Part shown: positions 8,370 through 18,766 of the stretch, in pieces
Layout of the letters: each line of letters begins with the position of its first letter
Numbering within the stretch: position 1 is the stretch's first letter
Source: Ruminococcus sp.
Lineage (GTDB): Bacteria; Bacillota; Clostridia; Oscillospirales; Ruminococcaceae
Direction: 5' to 3'
Assembly (NCBI GenBank): GCA_014799805.1
Contig: JAAVHJ010000010.1
Location: 110,652-174,651, forward strand
Length of the DNA: 64,000 nt
Notes under the pieces: model-generated
What the model was told of the DNA's origin: nothing
Databases searched by the model: none
The model's input: the letters and a program-made list of their open reading frames with translations, nothing else
Program-made: the position numbers and the translations under genes

Positions 8370-10262
8370 TTATTCTTCTGGAATAGAATTTAACACACCC
8401 ATAAATATTGGCAAATTCGTATCTGTATCAACAATTGCATAAACAAACGGTCTATCTAATATAACAGATTTTTGTTCAATCAATGCACAACCATCATTCA
8501 TTTCAATGGAAGTGACAGCAGCGGCTTTTGTACCAGTTTCTGATACATCAATAAATGTTTTATGACGTACTTTACTAACAGAAAGTGATGTGTCTGCGAG
8601 TTTAGAAAAATTAGCATTACCAAATGCATCATGTATGCCCATAGTAACTAGTGTATCGTTTAATACTGTATCATAATCAAAACTGAATTTTGGCAAACCA
8701 ACCTCTACACTAATACTTTCTGGATTAGAAATTAAATTCTGGAAAGATTCAGGCGTTAAATCTGCAATATAATTATTAATAGAAATCTCTTCATCTGGCA
8801 ATAATGCAACAAATGCATAACGATTGCCGTCATAATATTTATAAAATCCTGTTGTATTCTCATCTTCTAAATAATAATATTCTTCTGAATACATCATTTC
8901 GGCTGTTTGTTCTGAACCGTCAGCCGATGTGAAAATTTTATTTTTAATATCACTATCTTTATAAGATACTGCCCATTTTCCGTCAAAAGCAATGGCATTA
9001 ATTAAATACATGACAGCGTCATCAGGAATTCCATCTAACAATTCTGGAATCATATCATCTGTATTTTTCTTCACCCAGCTATTAATATCATTCACAGTGC
9101 TACCATCAAATGGAGCTTTGAACACAGAAGCATTATAATAATCTGCATTTGTCTGCAAGAAATTTTCTTTTACTTGAATACGTTCTATATCATCACGAAT
9201 CCAGATAGAATTAGCTGTTGAAAGCTTGCATGTTTCATCATTTGGTTGTGTTGTTCTCTGTGTATATAAATACTGATTTAAATCTTCTATTGGCATACTG
9301 CCGATAGTTTGTTCAATTTGTGTTTTCGTATCGCCGTCTGCACCGTTGGCTAACATGCCGAAAGCCTGCACAACAGAATACCCTGAAACCATAACATTTT
9401 CGTTATTTTCACTTGTTTTGACTTCATTCTGGAATAATTCCAAAGCAAATTTTGTTTGCCCATTGATAAAATCTTCATCTGCCTGTTTTCCAGTGACTTC
9501 CTGAGACTGCATGTCTTTGCTAAGTTCTACAGTTCTTTCTAAAATGCCCTCTTGATACCATTCATCAGAATATGTATTTACCCAATCAATCGTTACAGAC
9601 TTTGCAGATTCCACTGCTTTATTCGTTTCAATCAAAATCACCCATGGTGCCATATCACATGTACCCAATAATGGAACATTACGATTTATTGTAACAGTCC
9701 AGTTATTATTTTCATCTGCGGTAATGCTTTGTACTTCATGGCTAATAGAACCACTGCCCTCTTCAATACTTACAATAATTAAATCATGTGTTTCAAAAAA
9801 TTCAGTATTATAATATGCCAGTTGATTTTCTAATTCACAAATTGTAGAATTCATAGAAACACTTTCACATCTTGCTGTAATAAAATTTTCTAATTCCTCA
9901 TGATTTTTAATCACATGATAATTATTTTCATCATCATATTTTGCATCATTATGTCGAATATATTTTGCACCATAAAAAGCAGGCTGTTCCTGTTCTGGTG
10001 AAACAATCGGCTTTGCTGATTTAAAAATATGATTTTTCATCAGAACAAAATCAAAAATATTAATTTTTTCATCATGATTATAATCAAATCGTTTCCAATC
10101 CTCCAGACTTCCTTGCCCTTTCAACCACTTGTGCAAAGTAATCACATCAACTAAGCTATTTTCTGAAAATTCGTCAACAGCATTTGTCTGAATAACTGGT
10201 GCTGAAATGCTACATGCACAAAGCATTGCTGTTAAAACAGCAGATAATTTTTTCAATTTCAT
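8370..10262 (-). CDS. Secreted dockerin-serpin 2 with about 150-aa extra domain between dockerin and serpin
   Basis: Same N-terminus and serpin core as neighbours; insert FYGAKYIRHNDAKYDDENNYHVIKNHEELENF...WVILIETNKAVESAKSVTIDW. Confidence 0.9.
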   Translation of the reverse strand: MKLKKLSAVLTAMLCACSISAPVIQTNAVDEFSENSLVDVITLHKWLKGQGSLEDWKRFDYNHDEKINIFDFVLMKNHIFKSAKPIVSPEQEQPAFYGAKYIRHNDAKYDDENNYHVIKNHEELENFITARCESVSMNSTICELENQLAYYNTEFFETHDLIIVSIEEGSGSISHEVQSITADENNNWTVTINRNVPLLGTCDMAPWVILIETNKAVESAKSVTIDWVNTYSDEWYQEGILERTVELSKDMQSQEVTGKQADEDFINGQTKFALELFQNEVKTSENNENVMVSGYSVVQAFGMLANGADGDTKTQIEQTIGSMPIEDLNQYLYTQRTTQPNDETCKLSTANSIWIRDDIERIQVKENFLQTNADYYNASVFKAPFDGSTVNDINSWVKKNTDDMIPELLDGIPDDAVMYLINAIAFDGKWAVSYKDSDIKNKIFTSADGSEQTAEMMYSEEYYYLEDENTTGFYKYYDGNRYAFVALLPDEEISINNYIADLTPESFQNLISNPESISVEVGLPKFSFDYDTVLNDTLVTMGIHDAFGNANFSKLADTSLSVSKVRHKTFIDVSETGTKAAAVTSIEMNDGCALIEQKSVILDRPFVYAIVDTDTNLPIFMGVLNSIPEE

Positions 10263-10373
10263 AAAAACTCCTCCTTATTTTAAAATATTTTTGAAACATT
10301 TTCGGTTTCACTCATTAGACGCAAGAGATTTAAAAATATCTTAGTAAATTTTGAAAAAATTTTTTCATCATAA

Positions 10374-11825
10374 TTATTCTGCTTGCGGAACAGAATTTAA
10401 CACACCCAAAAATATTGGCAAATTATTTTCTGTATCAACTATACTATAAACAAACGGTCTGTTTAAAATAACAGATTTTTCAGGGCGAGGAGGGGCTGCT
10501 GTTGGAGCATCTGATATAATTGTAACAGCGGCGGCTCTTGTGCCTTTTTCCGATATATCAATAAACGTGATTTGAGAAACATCACCAAGTTCCCGACTGG
10601 TAGTTTCCGTAATTCCAGAAAAATCAGCAAAATCACTGAATGCAACAGGCATTCCCATAACAGAAAGCGTTTCTTTTAGACTAACCTGATAATTACATTT
10701 AAATTTAGGAATTGCTACATCTGCTATTTCAGCATAATTATCTTTGTAAGCAAATAAATTTTGAAAATATTCTGGTGTTAAATCATTCACATAATCTGTG
10801 ACTGAAATATCTTCATTGGGCAATAATGACAGAAATGCATAACGTTTGCCGTTATAATATTTGAAAAATCCTGTTGCATTCTCATCTTCTAAATAACAAT
10901 ATTCTTCTGAATGCATCATTTCTACAATTTGTTCTGAACCATCAGCAGTTGTAAAAGTTTCTTCCCAGATATCATCTTCACAGTAAGTAGAAAGCCATTT
11001 TGCGTCAAATGCCACAGCATTAATTAAATACATTAGAATACTATCATCAATTTTATTTAATACTTCTGGAATCATAGTATCCGTATTTTCATTAACCCAA
11101 CTATTTATATCATTTACAGTACTATCATCAAATGGAGCTTTAAACACAGAAGCATTATAATAATCTGCATTTGTTTGCAAGAAATTTTCTTTTACCTGAA
11201 TACGTTTTATATCATCACGAATCCAAATAGAATTTGCTGTAGAAAGTTTGCATGTTTCATCATTTGGCTGTGTTGTTCTTTGTGTGTATAAATATTGATT
11301 TAAATCTTCTATTGGCATACTACCAATCGTTTGTTCTATTTGTGATTTTGTTTCACCATTTGCACCATTCGCTGTCATGCCCAAAGCTTGCACAACAGAA
11401 TATGGCGAAATCATAATATTTTCATTTTCTCCGTCAGCATTCACAACATTCTGGAATAATTCCAAAGCAAATTTTGTTTGCCCATTGATAAAACTTTCAT
11501 CTGCTTCTTTTCCAGTAACTTCTTGTGACTGCATGTCTTTGCTCAATTCCACAGACGCATCAGAAAAAACTGGCTTTGCTGATTTAATAATACTTTGTTT
11601 CATCAAAACAAAATCAAAAATATTAATTTTCTCATCATGATTATAATCAAATCGTTTCCAATTGTCCAGACTTCCTTGTCCTTTCAGCCACTTGTGCAGA
11701 GTAATCACATCAACTAAGCTATTTTCTGAAAATTCATCAACAGCATTTGTTTGCATGACTGGAGCAGAAATGCTACATGCACAAAGCATTGCCGTCAAGA
11801 CAGCAGATAATTTTTTTAATTTCAT
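10374..11825 (-). CDS. Secreted dockerin-serpin 3
   Basis: Same architecture as serpin 1; hinge EKGTRAAAVT, RPFVYSIVD. Confidence 0.92.
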   Translation of the reverse strand: MKLKKLSAVLTAMLCACSISAPVMQTNAVDEFSENSLVDVITLHKWLKGQGSLDNWKRFDYNHDEKINIFDFVLMKQSIIKSAKPVFSDASVELSKDMQSQEVTGKEADESFINGQTKFALELFQNVVNADGENENIMISPYSVVQALGMTANGANGETKSQIEQTIGSMPIEDLNQYLYTQRTTQPNDETCKLSTANSIWIRDDIKRIQVKENFLQTNADYYNASVFKAPFDDSTVNDINSWVNENTDTMIPEVLNKIDDSILMYLINAVAFDAKWLSTYCEDDIWEETFTTADGSEQIVEMMHSEEYCYLEDENATGFFKYYNGKRYAFLSLLPNEDISVTDYVNDLTPEYFQNLFAYKDNYAEIADVAIPKFKCNYQVSLKETLSVMGMPVAFSDFADFSGITETTSRELGDVSQITFIDISEKGTRAAAVTIISDAPTAAPPRPEKSVILNRPFVYSIVDTENNLPIFLGVLNSVPQAE

Positions 11826-11925
11826 AAAAATCCTCCTTGTTTTAAAATATTTTTGGTTTCACTAGTTAGACGGAGGAAGTTTAAAAATATCTTAGTAAAT
11901 TTTAAGAAAATTTTTTAAATTATAA

Positions 11926-12255
11926 TTATTCTGTTTCAGGAACAAAATTTAACACACCCAAAAATATTGGCAAATGATTTTCCATATCAATAATGCCATA
12001 AACAAACGGTCTGTCTAATATAACAGTTTTTGCTTCCAGAATATCCATAGTCCCATCAAGTTCCATATCCGTGATAGCCACTGCTTTTGTACCCTCTTCA
12101 AATACACTAATATGTGTTTTATGAATTACTTGACTAATCTTAACAAAACTATCTGTCATATTAGAAAAATCAGCAGTTTCATCAAAAGCATTTGTCATGC
12201 CCATCTGAGACAAAATACTTTGTAATTTGATTTCATAATCATATTTAATTTTTAA
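11926..12255 (-). pseudogene. C-terminal serpin fragment (5' part missing)
   Basis: Homology to the end of the tandem serpins begins at KYDYEIKLQSILSQMGMTNAFDETADF and runs through hinge EEGTKAVAITDMELDGT and RPFVYGIID; no signal peptide, dockerin or N-terminal serpin core. Confidence 0.8.
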
Positions 12256-12280
12256 TTACATACTAAAAATTCAGATAAAA

Positions 12281-12787
12281 TTACCACAACTTTTTTTGAA
12301 GAAAAGATTTAGGTTTTTCCTCATCTTCTTTATATTTTTGCCATTCTACTTCCATCTGCTGAAAAAATTTATCTAATGGTAGTGTACGCATATAATCTCT
12401 GTGTTTTTTCTTACTTTCATAATTTTTTTTCAGATTATCGTACTTAACTGCGAAAAAAGGAATGGCAAAGATAGGGTAAGCCAAGAACAAAAGACAACAA
12501 CATGTAATAAAATTTTTTTTAGCTTTTGCTATTTCAAATTCTTCTTTGGCTTGTTCGGCATCCCATCGTGCCAAAATTTCAAAACGTTGTGATTGAAGTG
12601 CCTTGAATTTTAAATTTTCTTGCTCCACTTCTACTCTTCTAAGCTGAGCTTCGTTAATAATATGTTGTGTTATACGATAATCATCTAACATAATTTTTGC
12701 TCCACAAAACTCGCAGAAAGCAAAATCACGATTGGTATCATGGATTGATAAATTTGCATTACAATTTGGACAAACACATTCTCTCAT
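12281..12787 (-). CDS. Zinc-ribbon protein with TM segment
   Basis: CPNCNANLSIHDTNRDFAFCEFCGAKI zinc ribbon, hydrophobic segment near the C-terminal half. Confidence 0.7.
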   Translation of the reverse strand: MRECVCPNCNANLSIHDTNRDFAFCEFCGAKIMLDDYRITQHIINEAQLRRVEVEQENLKFKALQSQRFEILARWDAEQAKEEFEIAKAKKNFITCCCLLFLAYPIFAIPFFAVKYDNLKKNYESKKKHRDYMRTLPLDKFFQQMEVEWQKYKEDEEKPKSFLQKKLW

Positions 12788-12928
12788 CTCTTCACATCCT
12801 TTACAAAATTATGATTTAATGTGGAGTTTTATGCTCTCCATTTTTATGATTATAACATGCCTACATTAAAAAAGTCAAGGAGATGCAACCATATTTTTCG
12901 CATTAATTTTTGAAACCAAAAATGCCGA

Positions 12929-13072
12929 CTAGGTGAATATGACTGCAACTGTAAATTTTTCTGTGACAACTTGTGCTTTTTTCTTGAGTTCAATACTTTT
13001 ACTTCCACAAGAAGAAAAAACACAGACACAAAATATTGCAATTAGAAAAGCAATTAGTTTCTTAAATTTCAT
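12929..13072 (-). CDS. Very short lipoprotein-like ORF (47 aa), possibly truncated
   Basis: Minus-strand translation MKFKKLIAFLIAIFCVCVFSSCGSKSIELKKKAQVVTEKFTVAVIFT*, lipobox-like FSSCG; not in the supplied ORF list because of length. Confidence 0.55.
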   Translation of the reverse strand: MKFKKLIAFLIAIFCVCVFSSCGSKSIELKKKAQVVTEKFTVAVIFT

Positions 13073-13084
13073 AAAAGTTCTCCT

Positions 13085-13120
13085 TTAAAAAAAGCAACGA
13101 CAAATTCTGCCGTTGCTTAT
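13085..13120 (-). terminator. Terminator downstream of nifU
   Basis: AAGCAACG...CGTTGCTT with T-run on the minus strand. Confidence 0.7.
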
Positions 13121-13126
13121 TATTTT

Positions 13127-13549
13127 TTAATGACAATCTTCGCAATCTGGAATAACTCCAACAATTGGTTCAGGGTCAACGCCCTGTTTTTTATAATAAT
13201 CTGTCAAAGCAGCCTTTACAGCCTGTTCTGCCAATACAGAACAATGCACTTTTACAGGTGGCAAACCGTCTAACGCTTCCATAACAGCTTTATTTGTAAG
13301 CTTTAATACTTCATTGATAGTTTTTCCTTTAATCATTTCTGTAGCCATAGAAGATGTTGCAACCGCCGCACCACAGCCGAATGTTTTAAATTTTACGTCT
13401 GTAATCACATCACCGTCAATTTTAAGATACATTTTCATAATATCGCCACATTTTGCATTGCCAACTTCGCCAATGCCGTCAGCATTTTCAATTTCACCAA
13501 CGTTGCGGGGATTTGTGAAATGATCCATTACTTTTTCACTGTAATTCAT
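13127..13549 (-). CDS. nifU: Fe-S cluster assembly scaffold NifU/IscU
   Basis: MNYSEKVMDHFTNPRNVGEIENADGIGEVGNAKCGD...TFGCGAA...VHCSVLAEQA. Confidence 0.95.
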   Translation of the reverse strand: MNYSEKVMDHFTNPRNVGEIENADGIGEVGNAKCGDIMKMYLKIDGDVITDVKFKTFGCGAAVATSSMATEMIKGKTINEVLKLTNKAVMEALDGLPPVKVHCSVLAEQAVKAALTDYYKKQGVDPEPIVGVIPDCEDCH

Positions 13550-13568
13550 AATAAAAACCTCCTGAATC

Positions 13569-14762
13569 TTATACTAATTTTTTATTTTGTTTCACAAGCG
13601 TTTCCCACATAGGAGACATTGCTCTTAATTTATCAACAATTTTTGGCAGAACTTCCAGAATATAATCTACATCTTGCTCTGTAAATTCTTCACCGAAGCT
13701 GATTCTTAAAGAACCATGTGCGACTTCATGCACAAGCCCTAAAGATAATAATACATGTGATGGGTCAAGTGAACCAGACGTACAGGCTGAGCCAGAAGAA
13801 GCCTGAATGCCATAGTAATCCAGCATTAATAATAAGCTTTCTCCCTCAATGCCGACAATAGAAATATTTACATTGCCTGCTAAACGCTTTTCTCTGTCGC
13901 CATTTAATTTAGTCTGTTCAATTTGTAAAATGCCATCAATTAATTTATTTCGCAAGGGCGTTAATTTTGCAATTTTTTCGGGAATATTTGCAGTTGCAAG
14001 TTCAATTGCTTTTGCAAGTCCCATAATTGCAGGAACATTTTCTGTGCCAGCACGTTTGCCAGATTCCTGTCCACCTCCATGAATTAAATTCGGGAGCTGA
14101 ATGCCTTTTCTGACATATAATGCACCAATGCCTTTTGGGGCATGAAATTTATGTCCAGACAGTGACAATAAATCAATATTTTGTGCTTTTACATCAATTT
14201 CTATATTACCAATTGCTTGTACAGCATCTGTATGAAATAACACACCATGCTTTTTACAAATTGCACCGATTTCAGAAATTGGCTGAATTGTTCCAATTTC
14301 GTTATTGGCATACATGATAGTGACTAAAGCCGTATCAGAACGAATTGCTTTTTCTACATCTTCAGGATTCACAAGACCCTCTGGACTGACTGGCAAATAG
14401 GTCACTTCAAAGCCGTGTTTTTCTAAAAATTCACAAGTATGCAATACTGCATGGTGTTCAAATACACTAGTAATAATATGCTTTTTGCCTCTAGAAGCTA
14501 ATTTATCCGCAACACCTTTAATTGCCCAGTTATCAGACTCTGAACCGCCTGCTGTGAAATAAATTTCTTTTGCGTCTGCATTTAAGCATTTTGCAACTCT
14601 CTCACGGGCATTGATAATGGCACGCTCATTTTCACGACCTTTTGCATAAATACTAGATGGATTTCCAAAATTTTCCTGAAAATATGGTAACATTTCTTGT
14701 AACACTTCATCAGACACGGCTGTTGTTGCAGCATGGTCTGCATAAATATAACGTTTTTCCAT
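13569..14762 (-). CDS. nifS: Cysteine desulfurase NifS/IscS
   Basis: [48 protein letters not shown]. Confidence 0.96.
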   Translation of the reverse strand: MEKRYIYADHAATTAVSDEVLQEMLPYFQENFGNPSSIYAKGRENERAIINARERVAKCLNADAKEIYFTAGGSESDNWAIKGVADKLASRGKKHIITSVFEHHAVLHTCEFLEKHGFEVTYLPVSPEGLVNPEDVEKAIRSDTALVTIMYANNEIGTIQPISEIGAICKKHGVLFHTDAVQAIGNIEIDVKAQNIDLLSLSGHKFHAPKGIGALYVRKGIQLPNLIHGGGQESGKRAGTENVPAIMGLAKAIELATANIPEKIAKLTPLRNKLIDGILQIEQTKLNGDREKRLAGNVNISIVGIEGESLLLMLDYYGIQASSGSACTSGSLDPSHVLLSLGLVHEVAHGSLRISFGEEFTEQDVDYILEVLPKIVDKLRAMSPMWETLVKQNKKLV

Positions 14763-14836
14763 AATTTTTTCCTTTCTTTTTTATAAAATTTTATCAGAAC
14801 ATAAAATAAATTCTTTCTAAGTGTTTTATATTATAT

Positions 14837-14882
14837 CACAATTATACAAATATTGCAATATCTGTTAGCTTAACTAACAGAT
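14837..14882 (-). promoter_or_regulatory. nifS promoter region with palindrome ATCTGTTAGcttaaCTAACAGAT just upstream of -35
   Basis: Minus strand TTGCAA-17 nt-TATAAT; 9-bp perfect inverted repeat at 14860-14868/14874-14882. Confidence 0.5.
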
Positions 14883-14934
14883 AGCGCTTTTTTATTATAT
14901 ACTGGAATATAAACTTCTTTATTTGTTAAATATA

Positions 14935-14970
14935 TGCTCCTCATGCGTTACACATGAGGAGCAAATTTTT
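14935..14970. terminator. Hairpin downstream of GH94 gene
   Basis: TGCTCCTCATG...CATGAGGAGCA stem. Confidence 0.65.
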
Positions 14971-14978
14971 TATGTGAA

Positions 14979-17441
14979 TCAACCAAGTGTCACAATAACT
15001 TCATGTACTGTACCAGCATCTTTAGCAGGAATAATATTTCCTTCCACTTTTTCGCCGTCAACTGTCATAGACACAACGCCTTTGCATACATGATTTGGAT
15101 TTTCAACTTTAATGTTATAAGTAGCACCACGGAATTGACGTGTTGCTGTGAATCCATCCCATTCATGCGGAATAGATGGGTCAATTTTCAGACCATTCCA
15201 ATCTGGAATGACACCAAGAATATATTGTGAAACTGCAACGAAATTCCATGCTGCTGTACCAGTCAGCCAGCTGTTTTTCGCTTCCCCATGACGTGCAGCG
15301 TCTTTACCTGCAATCATCTGTGCATAAACATAAGGTTCTGTTCTATGTAAATCAGAATATTTTTCTTCTCTGTAAGCAGGAGCAATTTTAGAATAATATT
15401 CAAATGCCTTGTCACCTCTGCCAGCATAAGCTTCTGCACAGATAATCCATGCATTATTATGACAGAAAATACCTGCATTTTCTTTATAGCCGCCTGGATA
15501 AGTAGAAATTTCACCATACTGCACATAATATTTTGTAAATGCAGGGTTATTTAATACTAAACCATGTTCTGTATTTAAATATTTATCAATAGAATCTAAT
15601 GCTTTGATATCTGCACCAACGTCTTTACCAACTTCAGACATTACCATGAAACCTTGTGGCTCAATAAAGATTTTGCCTTCTTCGCATTCTTTAGAACCCA
15701 TTTTTTTGCCTTCGTCGTCATAAGCTCTGATAAACCAATCGCCGTCAAAGCCATATTTCATGATATTATCTTTCATTTTGTCAATTTCAGCCTGTGCAGC
15801 CTTTGCACCCTCTTCATCGCCCTTGTATTTGCAAAGTTCTACATAAGCAGGACCTGCATAAGTAAATAAACCTGCTACCATGAGAGATTCTGCAATTTTA
15901 GAGTACTTGTCCTCGCCGTATTTCGGAGATGTGGAAGTCTGGAAAGATTCCCCTGGTTCTTCGCTCCAGCAAGATAAATTAATGCAGTCATTCCAGTCAG
16001 CACGCATTGCTAATGGCAATCCATGAGGGCCAACATTTGTTGCAACTCTGTAAAAACTCTGTTTCAGATGATGCATCATAGTCTGTGCCTTAGATTCATC
16101 ATTGTCATAAGGAACAAGTTCATCAAGAATGCTATAATCTCCAGATTCTTTGATATAAGCACCTACAGATAAAATCATCCATAATGGGTCATCAGAGAAA
16201 TCACCGCCGATTTGGTCATTGCCTTTTTTGGTTAAAGGCTGATACTGGTGATAACAACCACCATCTTCAAACTGTGTAGAAGCCAAATCAATTAAACGCT
16301 CTCTTGCTCTGTCTGGAATCTGATGCACAAAGCCAAGTAAATCCTGATTAGAATCACGGAAGCCCATGCCACGACCGATACCACTTTCAAAATAAGATGC
16401 AGAACGGCTCATATTAAATGTTACCATGCACTGATACTGATTCCAGATATTCACCATACGATTCATCTTGTCATCAGGTGTATTGACTGTATATTTTGAT
16501 AACAAAGTATTCCACATAGATTTCAAATCTGCAAGCCCTTTTTCTACTTTTTCAGAAGTATTATACTGTTCAATCATTGCATAAGCACGGGATTTGTTTA
16601 AGCTTTTGCCATCTTCTAAGAATTTTTCTTCTCTTGGGTTTTCTACATAACCTAAAATAAAGATTAATTCTTTAGATTCGCCTGCTTGCAAAGTCACAGA
16701 AATGCTATGTGAAGCAATTGGTGACCAACCGTCCGCTTTAGAATTATTAGACTGATTTGCCATAACTGCTTGTGGATTGTTAAAGCCATTATAAAGCCCC
16801 ATAAAAGATTCTCTGTCACAGTCATAGCCATCAATTTCAGAATTTACAGTATAGAATGCAAAATGGTTTCTGCGTTCTTTGTATTCTGTTTTATGGAACA
16901 TGGTTGAACCTTCAATTTCAACTTCACCAGTATTGAAATTTCTCTGGAAATTTTCGCAGTCGTCCTGTGCATTCCAAAGACACCATTCTAACATAGAGAA
17001 TAATTTAAAACTTTTTTCAGAATCGCCTTCATTTTTGAGAACAACTCTTTGAATTTCGCCGTTATAATCCTGTGGCACAAAGAAAGTGACTTCTGCGGAT
17101 AAATTATTTTTCTTACCTGTAATCACGGTATAGCCCATACCATGACGGCATTCGTAAGCGTCAAGTTCAGTTTTTGCTGGAGACCAACCTGGAGACCAAA
17201 CTATATCATTATCATTAATATAAAAATATCTTCCGCCCATATCTACTGGAACGTTATTATAACGATAACGAGTAATTCTTCTCAAACGAGCGTCTTTGTA
17301 AAAATGATATCCACCAGCGGTGTTGGAAATCAAAGAGAAAAATGCTTGTGTACCCAGATAGTTAATCCATGGATAAGGGGTTCTTGGGGAAGTGATGACA
17401 TATTCTTTGTTTACATCATCAAAATGTCCAAATTTTTGCAT
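14979..17441 (-). CDS. GH94 cellobiose phosphorylase
   Basis: [91 protein letters not shown]. Confidence 0.93.
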   Translation of the reverse strand: MQKFGHFDDVNKEYVITSPRTPYPWINYLGTQAFFSLISNTAGGYHFYKDARLRRITRYRYNNVPVDMGGRYFYINDNDIVWSPGWSPAKTELDAYECRHGMGYTVITGKKNNLSAEVTFFVPQDYNGEIQRVVLKNEGDSEKSFKLFSMLEWCLWNAQDDCENFQRNFNTGEVEIEGSTMFHKTEYKERRNHFAFYTVNSEIDGYDCDRESFMGLYNGFNNPQAVMANQSNNSKADGWSPIASHSISVTLQAGESKELIFILGYVENPREEKFLEDGKSLNKSRAYAMIEQYNTSEKVEKGLADLKSMWNTLLSKYTVNTPDDKMNRMVNIWNQYQCMVTFNMSRSASYFESGIGRGMGFRDSNQDLLGFVHQIPDRARERLIDLASTQFEDGGCYHQYQPLTKKGNDQIGGDFSDDPLWMILSVGAYIKESGDYSILDELVPYDNDESKAQTMMHHLKQSFYRVATNVGPHGLPLAMRADWNDCINLSCWSEEPGESFQTSTSPKYGEDKYSKIAESLMVAGLFTYAGPAYVELCKYKGDEEGAKAAQAEIDKMKDNIMKYGFDGDWFIRAYDDEGKKMGSKECEEGKIFIEPQGFMVMSEVGKDVGADIKALDSIDKYLNTEHGLVLNNPAFTKYYVQYGEISTYPGGYKENAGIFCHNNAWIICAEAYAGRGDKAFEYYSKIAPAYREEKYSDLHRTEPYVYAQMIAGKDAARHGEAKNSWLTGTAAWNFVAVSQYILGVIPDWNGLKIDPSIPHEWDGFTATRQFRGATYNIKVENPNHVCKGVVSMTVDGEKVEGNIIPAKDAGTVHEVIVTLG

Positions 17442-17758
17442 ACTTGAATAAATCGCTACTTAAAATATAGACAAACATGTCCATAACAAGAAAATTTCCG
17501 TATAGCCCACGGTACTATTTACAATTATGTAAATAAAAATTCTTGAGTAGCTACTCCTTTCTTAAAAATTAAAAATATTTTTATTCTTCCTGTTTGCATC
17601 TCTGTTTTTAGACAGAAATCACAGAATGCTACAAGTATTATATCATATTTTTAGACAATTGGCAAGTCTTTTTTGACAAATTTCTAAAACAGTACCGCTA
17701 AAAATTACTTGCATGATTTGTGCATTTTGTCAGTAGTATTATCATTCTGCATGAAAAA

Positions 17759-18766
17759 TTATTTTAGAGTATAAAAATGCTGACGGAATGTCTTGCTTTG
17801 ATTTGGAGCAAGTTCTGTATAGCCTGTCACACCATTGGGCATGTCCAGATTAGGTGCGTCAATCATAGCGGACATGGGCTCAGGACAAAAGTATTTGTTA
17901 AAACCTTTATCATTCCAGAAAATCCAAAATTTATATTCTTCACCGATTTCATAGCAAATTTTCTTACGGGAGCCAGTATCTTCTAATACAATGCCGTAAA
18001 AATCATTACCATTTACATTCATATGCTCTGCAAAATACATTTCATTGTCAATATTTCGTAAAACAGGGCATCTTGTGCCATTTTTATATTCTAAATCCTG
18101 TTCTGTCAGGTCAATAAATTCACCTGTTGGCAAACAACGCTGATTTAAGACCCAACGTTTTCCAATTGGTGCGATAATTCTTTGATTTTCTTCTTTTGCA
18201 TTATCCACAAACGGTGAATTGATACTGGTATGTGTTGCAACAGAAATTGGCATTTGCTTATCAGAAAGATTTGTCAATGTAAATGCATATTCTAAACCAT
18301 TTGCTGACAAAGTAAATACAAATTCTGCTTTGAACGTAATTGGCAAATATTGAAAAAATTCGTCTTTTTCGTCATAAATATATTCTGTTTTGCACCATGC
18401 ACAATTGGCATCTGCCTGATGTTCTGTTACTGTATGGGAACGCTTATGTAAAAATCCATGAATATGATTATTATAAGGTTCTTTTTCGTTGACAGGGAGC
18501 TGATAAACAGCATCAGAAGTTTTTAATACACCATCTGCAAAACGGTTCGGCAAATACAGAGTCGGTAAGCCCCATACTTCCGCAGATTGTAATAATTTTT
18601 CAAAATCATTATTTGGGTTGAATCTGAAAAATTCAATTTGATTTTTTTGGTCACGCAGACGAATGACATTAGAACCAACTTTTGGTGCAATTAAGGCTGT
18701 ATAACCGCCAGCTTCTAAATGGACACATTCCATGTTGCCAAATTTCACAATTTTTGTTTTATTCAT
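17759..18766 (-). CDS. Aldose 1-epimerase-like protein
   Basis: Galactose-mutarotase-like pattern (YNNHIHGFLHKRSHTV; THTSINSPF). Confidence 0.65.
   Translation of the reverse strand: MNKTKIVKFGNMECVHLEAGGYTALIAPKVGSNVIRLRDQKNQIEFFRFNPNNDFEKLLQSAEVWGLPTLYLPNRFADGVLKTSDAVYQLPVNEKEPYNNHIHGFLHKRSHTVTEHQADANCAWCKTEYIYDEKDEFFQYLPITFKAEFVFTLSANGLEYAFTLTNLSDKQMPISVATHTSINSPFVDNAKEENQRIIAPIGKRWVLNQRCLPTGEFIDLTEQDLEYKNGTRCPVLRNIDNEMYFAEHMNVNGNDFYGIVLEDTGSRKKICYEIGEEYKFWIFWNDKGFNKYFCPEPMSAMIDAPNLDMPNGVTGYTELAPNQSKTFRQHFYTLK

Noticed and set aside
12850-13041. 63-aa minus-strand ORF
   Set aside because: The better-supported reading is the overlapping lipoprotein-like ORF 12929..13072 in another frame, with signal peptide and lipobox.
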